64,000 nucleotides of DNA, from assembly GCA_040079795.1 (NCBI GenBank), contig JBEBJQ010000007.1, forward strand, positions 26,351-90,350, given 5' to 3'. The DNA comes from SXIZ01 sp040079795 (GTDB lineage Bacteria; Pseudomonadota; Gammaproteobacteria; Methylococcales; Methylomonadaceae). The notes beneath the pieces are model-generated. The model was not told the origin of the DNA and did not search any database. It worked only from the letters and a program-made list of their open reading frames with translations. Position numbers and translations under genes: made by a program. Below, piece by piece: positions 35,128 through 43,025 of this stretch (positions are counted from its first letter, which is position 1; each line of letters opens with the position of its first letter).

Positions 35128-35571
35128 ATGAACAGTCCTAAACAGCCCGGTTTCACCCTTATCGAATTGATTATTGTGATCGTCGTATTAGGAATTTTAG
35201 CAGCGATTGCTATCCCCAAAATGGGCAATACCCAAACAGCAGCGCGCATTGCGACGTTAAACGGTGCATTAGGGGCGCTAAATTCCGGAATGAATATTGT
35301 GAATGCGCAAGCGTTGCTGAACAACCAAATGGGCTTAACCGGCACCGTGTCATTAATCGGCAGTCCAACCGTAAATACAATTTGGGGCTACCCTGCTGCT
35401 ACCGCTGCTGCGTTAAATGCAACCCTGAAGCTGACCGGCTTTACCGTCGGGGCAGGAACTATTGATGTTACCGGCGCACCCAATCAAGCGACCTGCCGCA
35501 TTACCTACACGCCAGCCACTTCAGCAACAGCTCCGGCCAGTGCCGTGATTACGTCCATTGCAGGCTGTTAA
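35128..35571 (+). CDS. Second MSHA-type pilin (MshA/MshB-like)
   Basis: 147 aa from the ATG at 35128, preceded by AAGGA; an earlier in-frame start at 35107 has no ribosome site. The leader MNSPKQPG is cut before FTLIELIIVIVVLGILAAI. The body resembles the first pilin (TLNGALGALNSGMNIVNAQA) and also ends in two cysteines (TCRITY, last residue Cys). It could be a second major pilin or a minor one in the position of mshB. Between it and mshC lies a partial family A repeat. Confidence 0.85.
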   Translation: MNSPKQPGFTLIELIIVIVVLGILAAIAIPKMGNTQTAARIATLNGALGALNSGMNIVNAQALLNNQMGLTGTVSLIGSPTVNTIWGYPAATAAALNATLKLTGFTVGAGTIDVTGAPNQATCRITYTPATSATAPASAVITSIAGC

Positions 35572-35597
35572 CTGGGATTGAATGGCGTATAAATGCT

Positions 35598-35730
35598 ACA
35601 GGGATGTCTCGGGGCTTGCCATCCTTGGCACTGGATACCTGCTTCCTGGCGGGTATGACGGACTTTTTTGCTTCAGTTGCCAATAAAACCCTCTAATTCA
35701 GGTTTTAAATGAGTTATGCATTTTTACTTA
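35598..35730. repeat. Repeat family A, copy 4 (partial), inverted relative to copy 2
   Basis: It starts at ACAGGGATGTCTCGG, runs through CTTGCCATCCTTGGCACTGG and GGCGGGTATGACG, then continues with a flank (TTGCTTCAGTTGCCAAT, AATTCAGGTTTTAAAT) ending near 35730. All of this matches 20289-20420 in reverse. It interrupts the pilin cluster between pilin 2 and mshC. Confidence 0.8.
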
Positions 35731-35810
35731 TCTAACTTTAGGTAGTCAGAATTAATATGCAAGAAATAACTGATATTTTACGTTTCTATTACTGAACCAG
35801 TAGATTTAAA

Positions 35811-36308
35811 GTGCCTGCATCCGATACTAAGCCCACTATCAAGCCAGTCAAACGCCAACAGGGTTTTACACTGGTTGAACTGGTTATGATTATCGTCGTT
35901 TTAGGCATACTGTCAGTTACGGCATCCCCAAAATTCTTCGGTGTATCTGAATACCAAGTCCGGGCATTTTTTGATGATACCCTGAGCGCAATCCGTTACG
36001 CCCAAAAGCTGGCAGTAGCTAACCACTGTAAAGTCCAGGTCAGCATTAATGCCAATGGCTATACCTTAAAACGACCCGCCACAGAAAGCCAATGTTTCAG
36101 TAGCTCACCGACCTTTTCAGTCGCAGTCACGCACCCCGGCACTCAACAAGCCGGTTACAGCAATAGCCAGGCAGATGTCACCTTAACGCCTAATACCAGC
36201 TTTTACTTCGATGCTCTAGGACAGGCATCCCAAAGTGTTACCTTAACCGTTGGCGGTACCCGCACCATAACCGTTATACCTGCAACCGGTTTTGTTTATG
36301 GCAGCTAA
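35811..36308 (+). CDS. mshC: MshC-like minor pilin (type II pseudopilin GspH-like)
   Basis: 165 aa from a GTG start; no ATG lies between the upstream stop and the cleavage site. A 18-residue leader ending KRQQG precedes FTLVELVMIIVVLGILSV. The body (FDDTLSAIRYAQKLAVANHC, VQVSINANGYTL) matches minor pilins of the GspH/FimT type. In MSHA loci mshC follows mshA, and the tip minor pilins start assembly. It overlaps the next pilin gene by 11 bp. Confidence 0.82.
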   Translation: MPASDTKPTIKPVKRQQGFTLVELVMIIVVLGILSVTASPKFFGVSEYQVRAFFDDTLSAIRYAQKLAVANHCKVQVSINANGYTLKRPATESQCFSSSPTFSVAVTHPGTQQAGYSNSQADVTLTPNTSFYFDALGQASQSVTLTVGGTRTITVIPATGFVYGS

Positions 36309-36804
36309 GTTGCGGGTAGAGACGCAAAATCTTGCGTCTCCACATTTTGCGTCTCTACAATTTACATCTTTCCGGCAAGCAGGCATTACCTTAATTGAAT
36401 TGATAGTAGCCTTGGTGATTATCGCTATTGCCCTGACCGGGGTATTATCAGTCATGAACCTGACCGCCAGCCATAGTGCCGATCCCTTAGTGCAGCAGCA
36501 AGCGATTAACGTGGCGCAAGCCTATCTGGAAGAAGTATTATTACAAGGCTATAGTGACCCCGATGGCACAAATGCCGGCGAAACTAGGGCAACTTTTGAT
36601 AATGTCGATGATTACCACAACTTAACCAATGTTGGCGCACAGGATCAAAATGGCGCGGCAATTCCAACTTTATCTAACTATACGGTTAACGTTAGCGTTG
36701 CCGCACAAACCATCAGTGGGCTAAGCGCCAAACAAGTAAGCGTAACGGCTTCTGGCCCTGGTGTACCGGGGGTAACGTTGGTCGGCTATAAGTTCGATTA
36801 CTGA
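36298..36804 (+). CDS. mshD: MshD-like minor pilin with repeat-derived leader peptide
   Basis: 168 aa from the ATG at 36298, which overlaps the mshC stop. The prepilin cleavage site is at Gly29, before ITLIELIVALVIIAIAL, with Glu in the fifth position. The 29-residue leader is largely translated from repeat B copy 3 (LRVETQNLAS then a second partial arm), a longer leader than in the other pilins here. The rest (SADPLVQQQAINVAQAYLEE) is as expected for MshD/PilV-type minor pilins. A TTG at 36310 is another possible start. Confidence 0.82.
   Translation: MAAKLRVETQNLASPHFASLQFTSFRQAGITLIELIVALVIIAIALTGVLSVMNLTASHSADPLVQQQAINVAQAYLEEVLLQGYSDPDGTNAGETRATFDNVDDYHNLTNVGAQDQNGAAIPTLSNYTVNVSVAAQTISGLSAKQVSVTASGPGVPGVTLVGYKFDY
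36316..36358. repeat. Repeat family B, copy 3, with duplicated right arm, inside mshD
   Basis: A full palindrome starting GTAGAGACGCAA is followed by an extra partial arm CACATTTTGCGTCTCTAC. It is read through in frame by mshD and forms most of its leader peptide. Confidence 0.85.
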
Positions 36805-36805
36805 C

Positions 36806-37576
36806 ATGAGACAGCAAAAATCTAAAGGTTTCACCCTAGTTGAACTGGTTTTAGTCATTGTCATTGTGGGCATTTTAGCCACCATGAGCACGGATATTAT
36901 TACCTTGCCGATCAACAGCTACCTTGCGCTGGAACGACGCACAGCGCTGGTGGATACCGCCGAAGCAACCCTGAACAGGATGCAACGGGATATTCGCCGC
37001 GCCTTACCCAATAGCATTCGGATTACTGGTGCCAACACCCTGGAGTTGCTACATACCACAGATGGAGGTTATTACCGCGCCGAAAAAGGCAGCGATGGAT
37101 TAGGAGACATTTTAGATTTTACCGCAGCCGATACCACAGTTGATGTATTAAGCAGCCTTAATGCACAACCAACCGGTTCGCTGGTTATTTATAATTTAGG
37201 GAATGCCGGTGCAAATGCCTATGCCGGTGATAATCTCACCGCCCTCACCAATGCTTCCACAGTAAGCAGTTTGACCTTTACCGCCAAACAGTTTCCGTTC
37301 CCCTCTCCCCAGCAACGGTTTTTTATTGTTGATAAACCGATTACTTATAAATGTCTGGGATCACAATTATTACGTTATGACGGATATTCCATCGCTATGA
37401 CCCCGGTATTGGGTACGGCAACTTTACAAGCCGATAAAATTGCTGCCTGTAATTTTAGTTATGATCCCGGCACAGCTAGCCGTTCAGGATTAATTACGCT
37501 ATCTATTACCTTAACCGATGGTGCCGGTGAATCCGTGCAACTGCTCCAACAAGTGCATGTGGATAATGCGCCATGA
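36806..37576 (+). CDS. mshO: MshO-like minor pilin
   Basis: 256 aa. The leader MRQQKSKG is cut before FTLVELVLVIVIVGILAT. LERRTALVDTAEATLNRMQR and DIRRALPNSIRI are hallmarks of the GspJ-like MshO group. It starts 1 bp after mshD and ends overlapping mshP as ATGA, so the cluster is translated as one unit. It probably sits in the minor-pilin tip complex. Confidence 0.87.
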   Translation: MRQQKSKGFTLVELVLVIVIVGILATMSTDIITLPINSYLALERRTALVDTAEATLNRMQRDIRRALPNSIRITGANTLELLHTTDGGYYRAEKGSDGLGDILDFTAADTTVDVLSSLNAQPTGSLVIYNLGNAGANAYAGDNLTALTNASTVSSLTFTAKQFPFPSPQQRFFIVDKPITYKCLGSQLLRYDGYSIAMTPVLGTATLQADKIAACNFSYDPGTASRSGLITLSITLTDGAGESVQLLQQVHVDNAP

Positions 37577-37974
37577 AAAAACAGAGCGGCTTTATGCTGA
37601 TTACGGCGATTTTTATCCTGATCGTGCTGGGTTTGCTGGGTAGCTATATGGTGCGGCTTAGCGGCGTACAGCATGCAACCAGTACCTATAGCTTACAAAG
37701 TGCCAGAGCTTATCAGGCCGCAAAAGCCGGGTTGGATTGGGGGATTGCCAGTATTTTAAAAAATAGCGGCGACTGTACAACCGTAAGCGCAGCGACCTTA
37801 ACTTTTCCAGGGCTTAATGGATTTACGGTTACCCTGACCTGTAGCGACAGCACTCATCGTGAAGGTACCAACGATAATCTTAAGTTTTATAAACTGACCG
37901 CACACAGTGCGTTTGGGGCTTATAACAGTGCGGATTATGTTGCGCGTGAGGTTGAGGTTTCGATTATTAAATGA
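37573..37974 (+). CDS. mshP: MshP-like minor pilin / PilX-type protein
   Basis: 133 aa. MKKQSG is followed by FMLITAIFILIVLGLLGSYM, a prepilin-like helix without the Glu5 (position 5 is Thr), as is common for GspK/PilX-type proteins that lead the pilus. QSARAYQAAKAGLDWGIASI is typical of MshP. It is the last gene of the plus-strand pilin operon and converges on mshG. Confidence 0.85.
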   Translation: MKKQSGFMLITAIFILIVLGLLGSYMVRLSGVQHATSTYSLQSARAYQAAKAGLDWGIASILKNSGDCTTVSAATLTFPGLNGFTVTLTCSDSTHREGTNDNLKFYKLTAHSAFGAYNSADYVAREVEVSIIK

Positions 37975-38011
37975 GGTTGTGTAGGGACACAAAAATTGGA
38001 AGCGTAGAACC

Positions 38012-38037
38012 TAGAGAGGCAAAATCTTGCGTCTCTA
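38012..38037. repeat. Repeat family B palindrome, copy 4 (diverged)
   Basis: TAGAGAGGCAAAATCTTGCG followed by TCTCTA, with a degenerate half copy (GTAGGGACACAAAAATT) just before it at 37981. It sits between the convergent mshP and mshG genes. Confidence 0.75.
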
Positions 38038-38051
38038 AATTTGACCTGTTT

Positions 38052-39278
38052 TCATTTATGAATCGCACTGGATAAATCCCACATCGGCAGGAAAATACCC
38101 AAGGCTAATATCAACACCATAACTCCGATGACTACCAATAAAATAGGTTCAATAACACTGGTTAAATTCTTTAGATCAGCATCAACTTCTGCGGCATAAA
38201 AATCCGCCACCTCTAACAGCATGGTACTGATATTACCGGTTTCTTCCCCAACGACCAGCATTTGGATGACCAGGGACGGAAAAATCTGTGAATTTTGCGC
38301 CATACGACTAACGGTTTCGCCCTTTTCGATCCCGTGGCGCATTTTGACGAGTTTGTCGCTGATATAGCTGTTACCCACAGCGGCGGAAACGACGCTAAGA
38401 CCCTGTATAAGCGGCACACCCGCATCCAGGGTCATGGCTAACGAACGCGAAAAACGTTCCATCGCGGAACGTTCCATAATACTGCCGATGGCTGGCATCT
38501 TTAAGAGTGCCTGATCCCATTGCAAGCGTCCCTTGGGCGAATTGATGTATTTCACGCTAAACACGGCCGATACAATGCCGCCAACCAGCAAATAGGGCCA
38601 GTGATGTACCGTAAAGTCGGATATATTCATCAACAATTTGGTCTGCCAGGGCAATTCTGCTTTGACATTATCAAACACCCCTTTAAAAGCCGGAATCACA
38701 TAAATATTAACAATAGCCATGGCAATAACAATCGCCAAAATAACCATGGAAGGGTAGCGTAAGGCTGATTTAACCCGGGTTTGTATGTCTTTTTCCTGCT
38801 GTAAATATTGTCCGATTTGTAAAAATGCCCTGCTCAATTCACCACTGTTTTCCCCGACATTAATAATGTTAATAAACAGCGGATTAAACACCTCGGGATG
38901 ATGCGACATCGCCAGACTTAAAGCCGTCCCACCTTCAAGACGATGCACAATGTCTTTAAGCGCCTCGGCAAAAGCACTGTTGCGGGTAGATTCAATCAAA
39001 CTGCGCAAAGCCCTGGTCAACGGCACACCCGCCTTAGCCAAACTGTACATCTGTCGGCAAAAAAGCAGCCGGTCATTTAAAGCGATATTTCTAAGCGCCT
39101 GCCAGTCATTAAATTGCTGGATAAGGTCAGGGCCGGAAGACTGCGTTGGGGTAATGGCCAGCGGAATAAAACCCTGGTTGCTCAGAATTTTGGCGGCAAG
39201 TGCTGGGGTATCAGCCTCAATAACTGTCACAACACTTTTACCCTCAGCGTTACGGGTCTGGCATTTAAAATGCGGCAC
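38052..39278 (-). CDS. mshG: MshG, PilC/GspF-family inner-membrane platform protein
   Basis: 408 aa. Two GspF domains are visible: FCRQMYSLAKAGVPLTRAL to NVGENSGELSRAFLQIGQYL, and MERFSRSLAMTLDAGVPLIQ to VVGEETGNISTMLLEVADFY. There are about three membrane helices, the last near the C-terminus (LLVVIGVMVLILALGIFLP). It anchors the assembly motor in the inner membrane. It starts 1 bp after the mshE stop and is the last gene of the minus-strand operon. Confidence 0.93.
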   Translation of the reverse strand: MPHFKCQTRNAEGKSVVTVIEADTPALAAKILSNQGFIPLAITPTQSSGPDLIQQFNDWQALRNIALNDRLLFCRQMYSLAKAGVPLTRALRSLIESTRNSAFAEALKDIVHRLEGGTALSLAMSHHPEVFNPLFINIINVGENSGELSRAFLQIGQYLQQEKDIQTRVKSALRYPSMVILAIVIAMAIVNIYVIPAFKGVFDNVKAELPWQTKLLMNISDFTVHHWPYLLVGGIVSAVFSVKYINSPKGRLQWDQALLKMPAIGSIMERSAMERFSRSLAMTLDAGVPLIQGLSVVSAAVGNSYISDKLVKMRHGIEKGETVSRMAQNSQIFPSLVIQMLVVGEETGNISTMLLEVADFYAAEVDADLKNLTSVIEPILLVVIGVMVLILALGIFLPMWDLSSAIHK

Positions 39279-39279
39279 G

Positions 39280-40992
39280 TTATTCCCCTGCCCCCATAAT
39301 TCTTATTACTTCTGCAACCGTGGTCAGGCCTTGCTGGGCATAGTCAGTGGCACAACTGGTAAAGCGGGTAAAGCCGGGGGTGTTTAAGGCAGCATTGGTG
39401 AAAGCCGCGACATCGTTACGCCGCAGCGCATCGAGCGTGGCATCGGTTAACTCCAGTAATTCATAAACACCTATACGGCCTTTATAACCGGTATGGTTAC
39501 ATTGGTGACAGCCTTTACCCTGTTTAAAAATAACCTGACTGTAGTCTTGCTGCTGGGATTTCTCCAGCCAGATGCGTTGGCTAGGCTCCAGTTCAATCGG
39601 TTCTATACAATATTCACAAATCCGGCGGACTAAGCGCTGGGCAACGATGACTTTTAAGGCACTGGCTAAAATATACCCGGCTACGCCCATGTCCATCAGC
39701 CGCGTGGCGGTTTCAATAGCGCCATTGGTATGCAGGGTTGAGAATACCAAATGTCCGGTAATTGAGGCACGGATGGCAATTTCAGCAGTTTCGGTATCAC
39801 GCATCTCGCCCACCAGAATAACGTCTGGATCCTGCCGTAATGCTGAACGGAGTACATTCGCAAAAGTTAAACCTACTTTTTCATTAATTTGAACCTGATT
39901 AATCCTCGGTAAACTATATTCAACCGGGTCTTCTGCGGTAATAATTTTGGTTTCCGGTTTATTCACTTCTGTTAACGCCGCATACAAAGTAGTCGTTTTA
40001 CCGCTACCGGTCGGGCCGGTTACCAAGATTAAACCGAAGGGATTATGAATGTGCTTTTTTAAGCGCGACAGAATGGATTCAGGAATACCTAAGTGCTCCA
40101 GATTAAGTAAACCCTGGGAATGGTCTAGCAAACGCAACACCACCGATTCACCATTTTGCACCGGCAAGGTCGACATCCTGACATCAATGGAACGGCCTTT
40201 AACCCTAATGCCAAAGCGCCCATCTTGCGGCACGCGTTTTTCGGAGATATTCAAACTCGCCATCAGTTTTAAGCGGATCACCAGCGCCGGGGCAATTTTA
40301 AACTCATCTAAAACCTGTTCATTTAATACCCCATCAATACGCTGCCGGATGCGTAAAACTCCCTCATCAGGCTCAATGTGAATATCCGATGCTTTTGCCT
40401 GCACCGCATCCTCAAATAATGACTGCAAGAGCTTGACTACCGGCGCGTCGGCAATGGTGTCAGAGGTTAATAAAGAATTAAGGTCGACGGCATTGGCTGA
40501 GAGTTCAACATTGAGCTTTTCTGCCAGGGTATTGATTTCAGCAGTACGGCGATAGGTCTGATCAATAAGGGCAAGCAAGTCGCCTTCTTTAACCACGGCG
40601 ACACGTACGCTCTTTTTTAAAAAGCGGGTTAACTCATCCAAACCCATCAAATCCGTAGGATCCGCCATCGCCAGTAGCACATCATTATCATTGCTTTCCA
40701 GTACCATAACCCGAAAGCGCCGGGCTAAACTCTCGGGCAATAATTTTGTATAGTCTGCTTTTTTAGGGAAACGCGTAATGTCCAAAAACGGAATTTGTAA
40801 TTGCCGTGACAAAAAATTTAGCAAATCGACTTCTTTGATGAATTTAAGGTCAATCAGTGATCTACCCAGTTTGCGGCCGGTTTTCTTTTGTTCAGCGAGG
40901 GCAATGGTGAGTTGTTCAGGGGTAATAACCTGATTTTGAATGAGCAAATCACCGATGCGAATTTTTCTGGTTGTTTCCATAGCTGTGTGCAA
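39280..40992 (-). CDS. mshE: MshE, pilus extension ATPase with c-di-GMP-binding MshEN domain
   Basis: 570 aa. Two tandem MshEN motifs at residues 11-35 (IRIGDLLIQNQVITPEQL) and 41-64 (KLGRSLIDLKFIKEVDLL) match the cyclic-di-GMP binding pattern described for Vibrio MshE. The PilB-like core follows: Walker A VTGPTGSGKTTTLYA, Asp box, Walker B DPDVILVGEMRDTETA and a zinc-type cysteine set (CEYC and CHQC). It powers pilus extension in response to c-di-GMP. A second in-frame ATG at 40980 is an equally possible start; neither has a good ribosome site. Confidence 0.94.
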   Translation of the reverse strand: MHTAMETTRKIRIGDLLIQNQVITPEQLTIALAEQKKTGRKLGRSLIDLKFIKEVDLLNFLSRQLQIPFLDITRFPKKADYTKLLPESLARRFRVMVLESNDNDVLLAMADPTDLMGLDELTRFLKKSVRVAVVKEGDLLALIDQTYRRTAEINTLAEKLNVELSANAVDLNSLLTSDTIADAPVVKLLQSLFEDAVQAKASDIHIEPDEGVLRIRQRIDGVLNEQVLDEFKIAPALVIRLKLMASLNISEKRVPQDGRFGIRVKGRSIDVRMSTLPVQNGESVVLRLLDHSQGLLNLEHLGIPESILSRLKKHIHNPFGLILVTGPTGSGKTTTLYAALTEVNKPETKIITAEDPVEYSLPRINQVQINEKVGLTFANVLRSALRQDPDVILVGEMRDTETAEIAIRASITGHLVFSTLHTNGAIETATRLMDMGVAGYILASALKVIVAQRLVRRICEYCIEPIELEPSQRIWLEKSQQQDYSQVIFKQGKGCHQCNHTGYKGRIGVYELLELTDATLDALRRNDVAAFTNAALNTPGFTRFTSCATDYAQQGLTTVAEVIRIMGAGE

Positions 40993-41000
40993 GCTGTTGA

Positions 41001-42095
41001 TTATCTGAGGTCTAGGAGGCGTTGATGGATATAACTTACCACCGATGCTTTTAAGGTATTTTTAGCTAACGCTTGGCTGTAAGCATCGCGGGCGAGGCTA
41101 ACATTACCTAGCTGTTCCTGCATTAAGGCAAGACCTAACCAATGTTGTGCTTTGGTCGGATTAAGCTGAACCAGTTGTTGATAAACTTCAACTGCCTGGG
41201 CATGGGCTCCCAACTGCTGATAACTGGCGGCTAACAGGGATAAAGTCGTTTCCGTCGTGTGGTTTTTTAAATCTAAGCGTTGCAAGGTCTTAACAGCCGA
41301 TGAAGGATTTTTTTGTTGTAAAAACAGTTGCGCGCGGGTGGTGATTAACTGCACATTGGTAGGGAATAAATGCAAACTTTCATCCAGAAACGTTGCTGCT
41401 TCCTGAACTAAACCGCGTTGATTTAAGGTTTTAGCCAACAATAACCGGGCATTCAGATGCTGAGGATTAAGCGTTAGCAGTTCCTGTAGTTTAGCGGTTG
41501 CCGTCTCAGGATCGCTTTGTGCTGCCTGTCGATACAGTAAGTTAGCCTGCTGTTGCCCGCCATTGTTTTTAATTCCGGCAGGTTCATCGGGCAAAAACTT
41601 GGGTTGTGCAGGTTTTTTTAATTTGGGTATTCTATGTGACAGTTTAATATTTTTGACCGGTGGAGCTGTTATTAACAAGGGTACCGACACTGGTGCAGCC
41701 AGTTTTTGGGCAAGGGATTGCGCTACCAGCATTTTAAAAAAATAATGTTCCGGTTTTTTATCCTGTTCAACTGGAATCTCTGCTTCGGTAGTTACAGCAT
41801 TTTTTTCAACCTGCACCGGAATATTAGTTACCACGGGTATAGCAGGGACAGGTGTGGCAACTGGCATAATAGGCATGGGGGCAACTATCGGCGAAGCTGA
41901 TTCTTTACGGGCAGCGTAATATTGGTATCCCTCCACCAGCAAAGTCAAGGCCACTAGGCTCCACAGCCAGAAAGGCTTGTTCACAACCGGCTTCGAGGTT
42001 ATGCGTATACCGGGTTGGAGTATGGTTGGCTCAGTTTTATCTGGATTACGGCTTTCCAGATCACGTAGCATTTGATTAATGATACTCATCGCCAA
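41001..42095 (-). CDS. mshN: MshN-like TPR protein
   Basis: 364 aa. The N-terminal MSIINQMLRDLESR is the conserved cytoplasmic start of MshN/PilO-like partners. One membrane helix (FWLWSLVALTLLVEGY) leads to a Pro/Val-rich periplasmic spacer and then several TPR repeats (LNPQHLNARLLLAKTLNQRG; LAASYQQLGAHAQAVEVYQQ). It probably scaffolds the periplasmic part of the machine. It overlaps mshM by 10 bp. Confidence 0.87.
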   Translation of the reverse strand: MAMSIINQMLRDLESRNPDKTEPTILQPGIRITSKPVVNKPFWLWSLVALTLLVEGYQYYAARKESASPIVAPMPIMPVATPVPAIPVVTNIPVQVEKNAVTTEAEIPVEQDKKPEHYFFKMLVAQSLAQKLAAPVSVPLLITAPPVKNIKLSHRIPKLKKPAQPKFLPDEPAGIKNNGGQQQANLLYRQAAQSDPETATAKLQELLTLNPQHLNARLLLAKTLNQRGLVQEAATFLDESLHLFPTNVQLITTRAQLFLQQKNPSSAVKTLQRLDLKNHTTETTLSLLAASYQQLGAHAQAVEVYQQLVQLNPTKAQHWLGLALMQEQLGNVSLARDAYSQALAKNTLKASVVSYIHQRLLDLR

Positions 42096-42994
42096 TCCAC
42101 TAAGTTTAATCCAAAACCAACACTTATTAAGATAAGTACAATCATTAGCCGGCTAAAATTGACCCCGCCCAAGCGCCATAAGGTGTTTGTGTCTTCGGTA
42201 TCCTTTGCGGCAAGATAAACCTGCTTTAAACCCACGCGTTTATAGCCTTTACCATAAGCGGCAATCAGGGCTTTGTGTGCCAAAATATTAACCAGGCGAG
42301 GTATGCCTCGGCTGAAATAGTGCATGGCTTTACTCGCCAATCCTGAAAAAAGCGTTGGACTGTTTAACCCTGCTATTTGTAAACGATGACGAAGATAGTT
42401 TTTCACCTGTTGCGCAGTCAACGGTTTTAACGCATAACTAAACGTAATGCGCTGCCGAAGCTGGCGAATGGCTGGGTTTTGCAATTGCTGATCAAGCTCC
42501 GGCTGACCAAACAACACAATTTGTAAAAGCTTTTGGGTTTCCGTTTCCAAATTTGTCAGTAAGCGTAGCGCTTCCAAAGTTTCAAGGGGCATTGCTTGCG
42601 CCTCATCAATAATAAGCACCAGCCTCTTCCCCGCTTTCGCAGCCTCGATCAAAAAATTATTAATCAGCTTGAGCAATTGATGCTGCTCTGTTTTGTGGGT
42701 GTATTTAATCCCCAATTCATCTGCAATAGCCATGCGCAATGCCGCAGGGGTTAAATGCGGATTAGGGATGTAAGCGGTTTTAAAGGTTGCGGACAGCTCA
42801 TTAAGTAATTTACGGCATAACAAAGTCTTACCGGTACCGACATTACCGGTAATTTTAATAAACCCCTCACCATTATGTAAGGCTATTAACAACACATTAA
42901 AAGCTTCGCTATGACTGGGCAGTTCATAAAAAAACCGGGTGTCCGGCGTTAGCCCAAAGGGATAACTATTAAGAAGAAAGTGCTGTTGATACAT
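42086..42994 (-). CDS. mshM: MshM, ExeA/GspA-like AAA ATPase
   Basis: 302 aa. FGLTPDTRFFYELPSH is the standard start. Walker A is GNVGTGKT (50-57), Walker B LVLIIDEAQA, and sensor motifs QIVLFGQPELDQQL and LRQRITFSYAL follow. The C-terminus has a membrane helix (LMIVLILISVGFGLNL). ExeA-type ATPases help place the secretin in the cell wall. It overlaps mshN and lies 31 bp after mshL. Confidence 0.92.
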   Translation of the reverse strand: MYQQHFLLNSYPFGLTPDTRFFYELPSHSEAFNVLLIALHNGEGFIKITGNVGTGKTLLCRKLLNELSATFKTAYIPNPHLTPAALRMAIADELGIKYTHKTEQHQLLKLINNFLIEAAKAGKRLVLIIDEAQAMPLETLEALRLLTNLETETQKLLQIVLFGQPELDQQLQNPAIRQLRQRITFSYALKPLTAQQVKNYLRHRLQIAGLNSPTLFSGLASKAMHYFSRGIPRLVNILAHKALIAAYGKGYKRVGLKQVYLAAKDTEDTNTLWRLGGVNFSRLMIVLILISVGFGLNLVDWR

Positions 42995-43025
42995 AAGGCG
43001 GCTAACCCGTTACCCAATATAAACG

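Noticed and set aside
37975..38051. A possible mshF between mshP and mshG
   Set aside because: Only 77 bp, filled by a diverged family B repeat; no frame.
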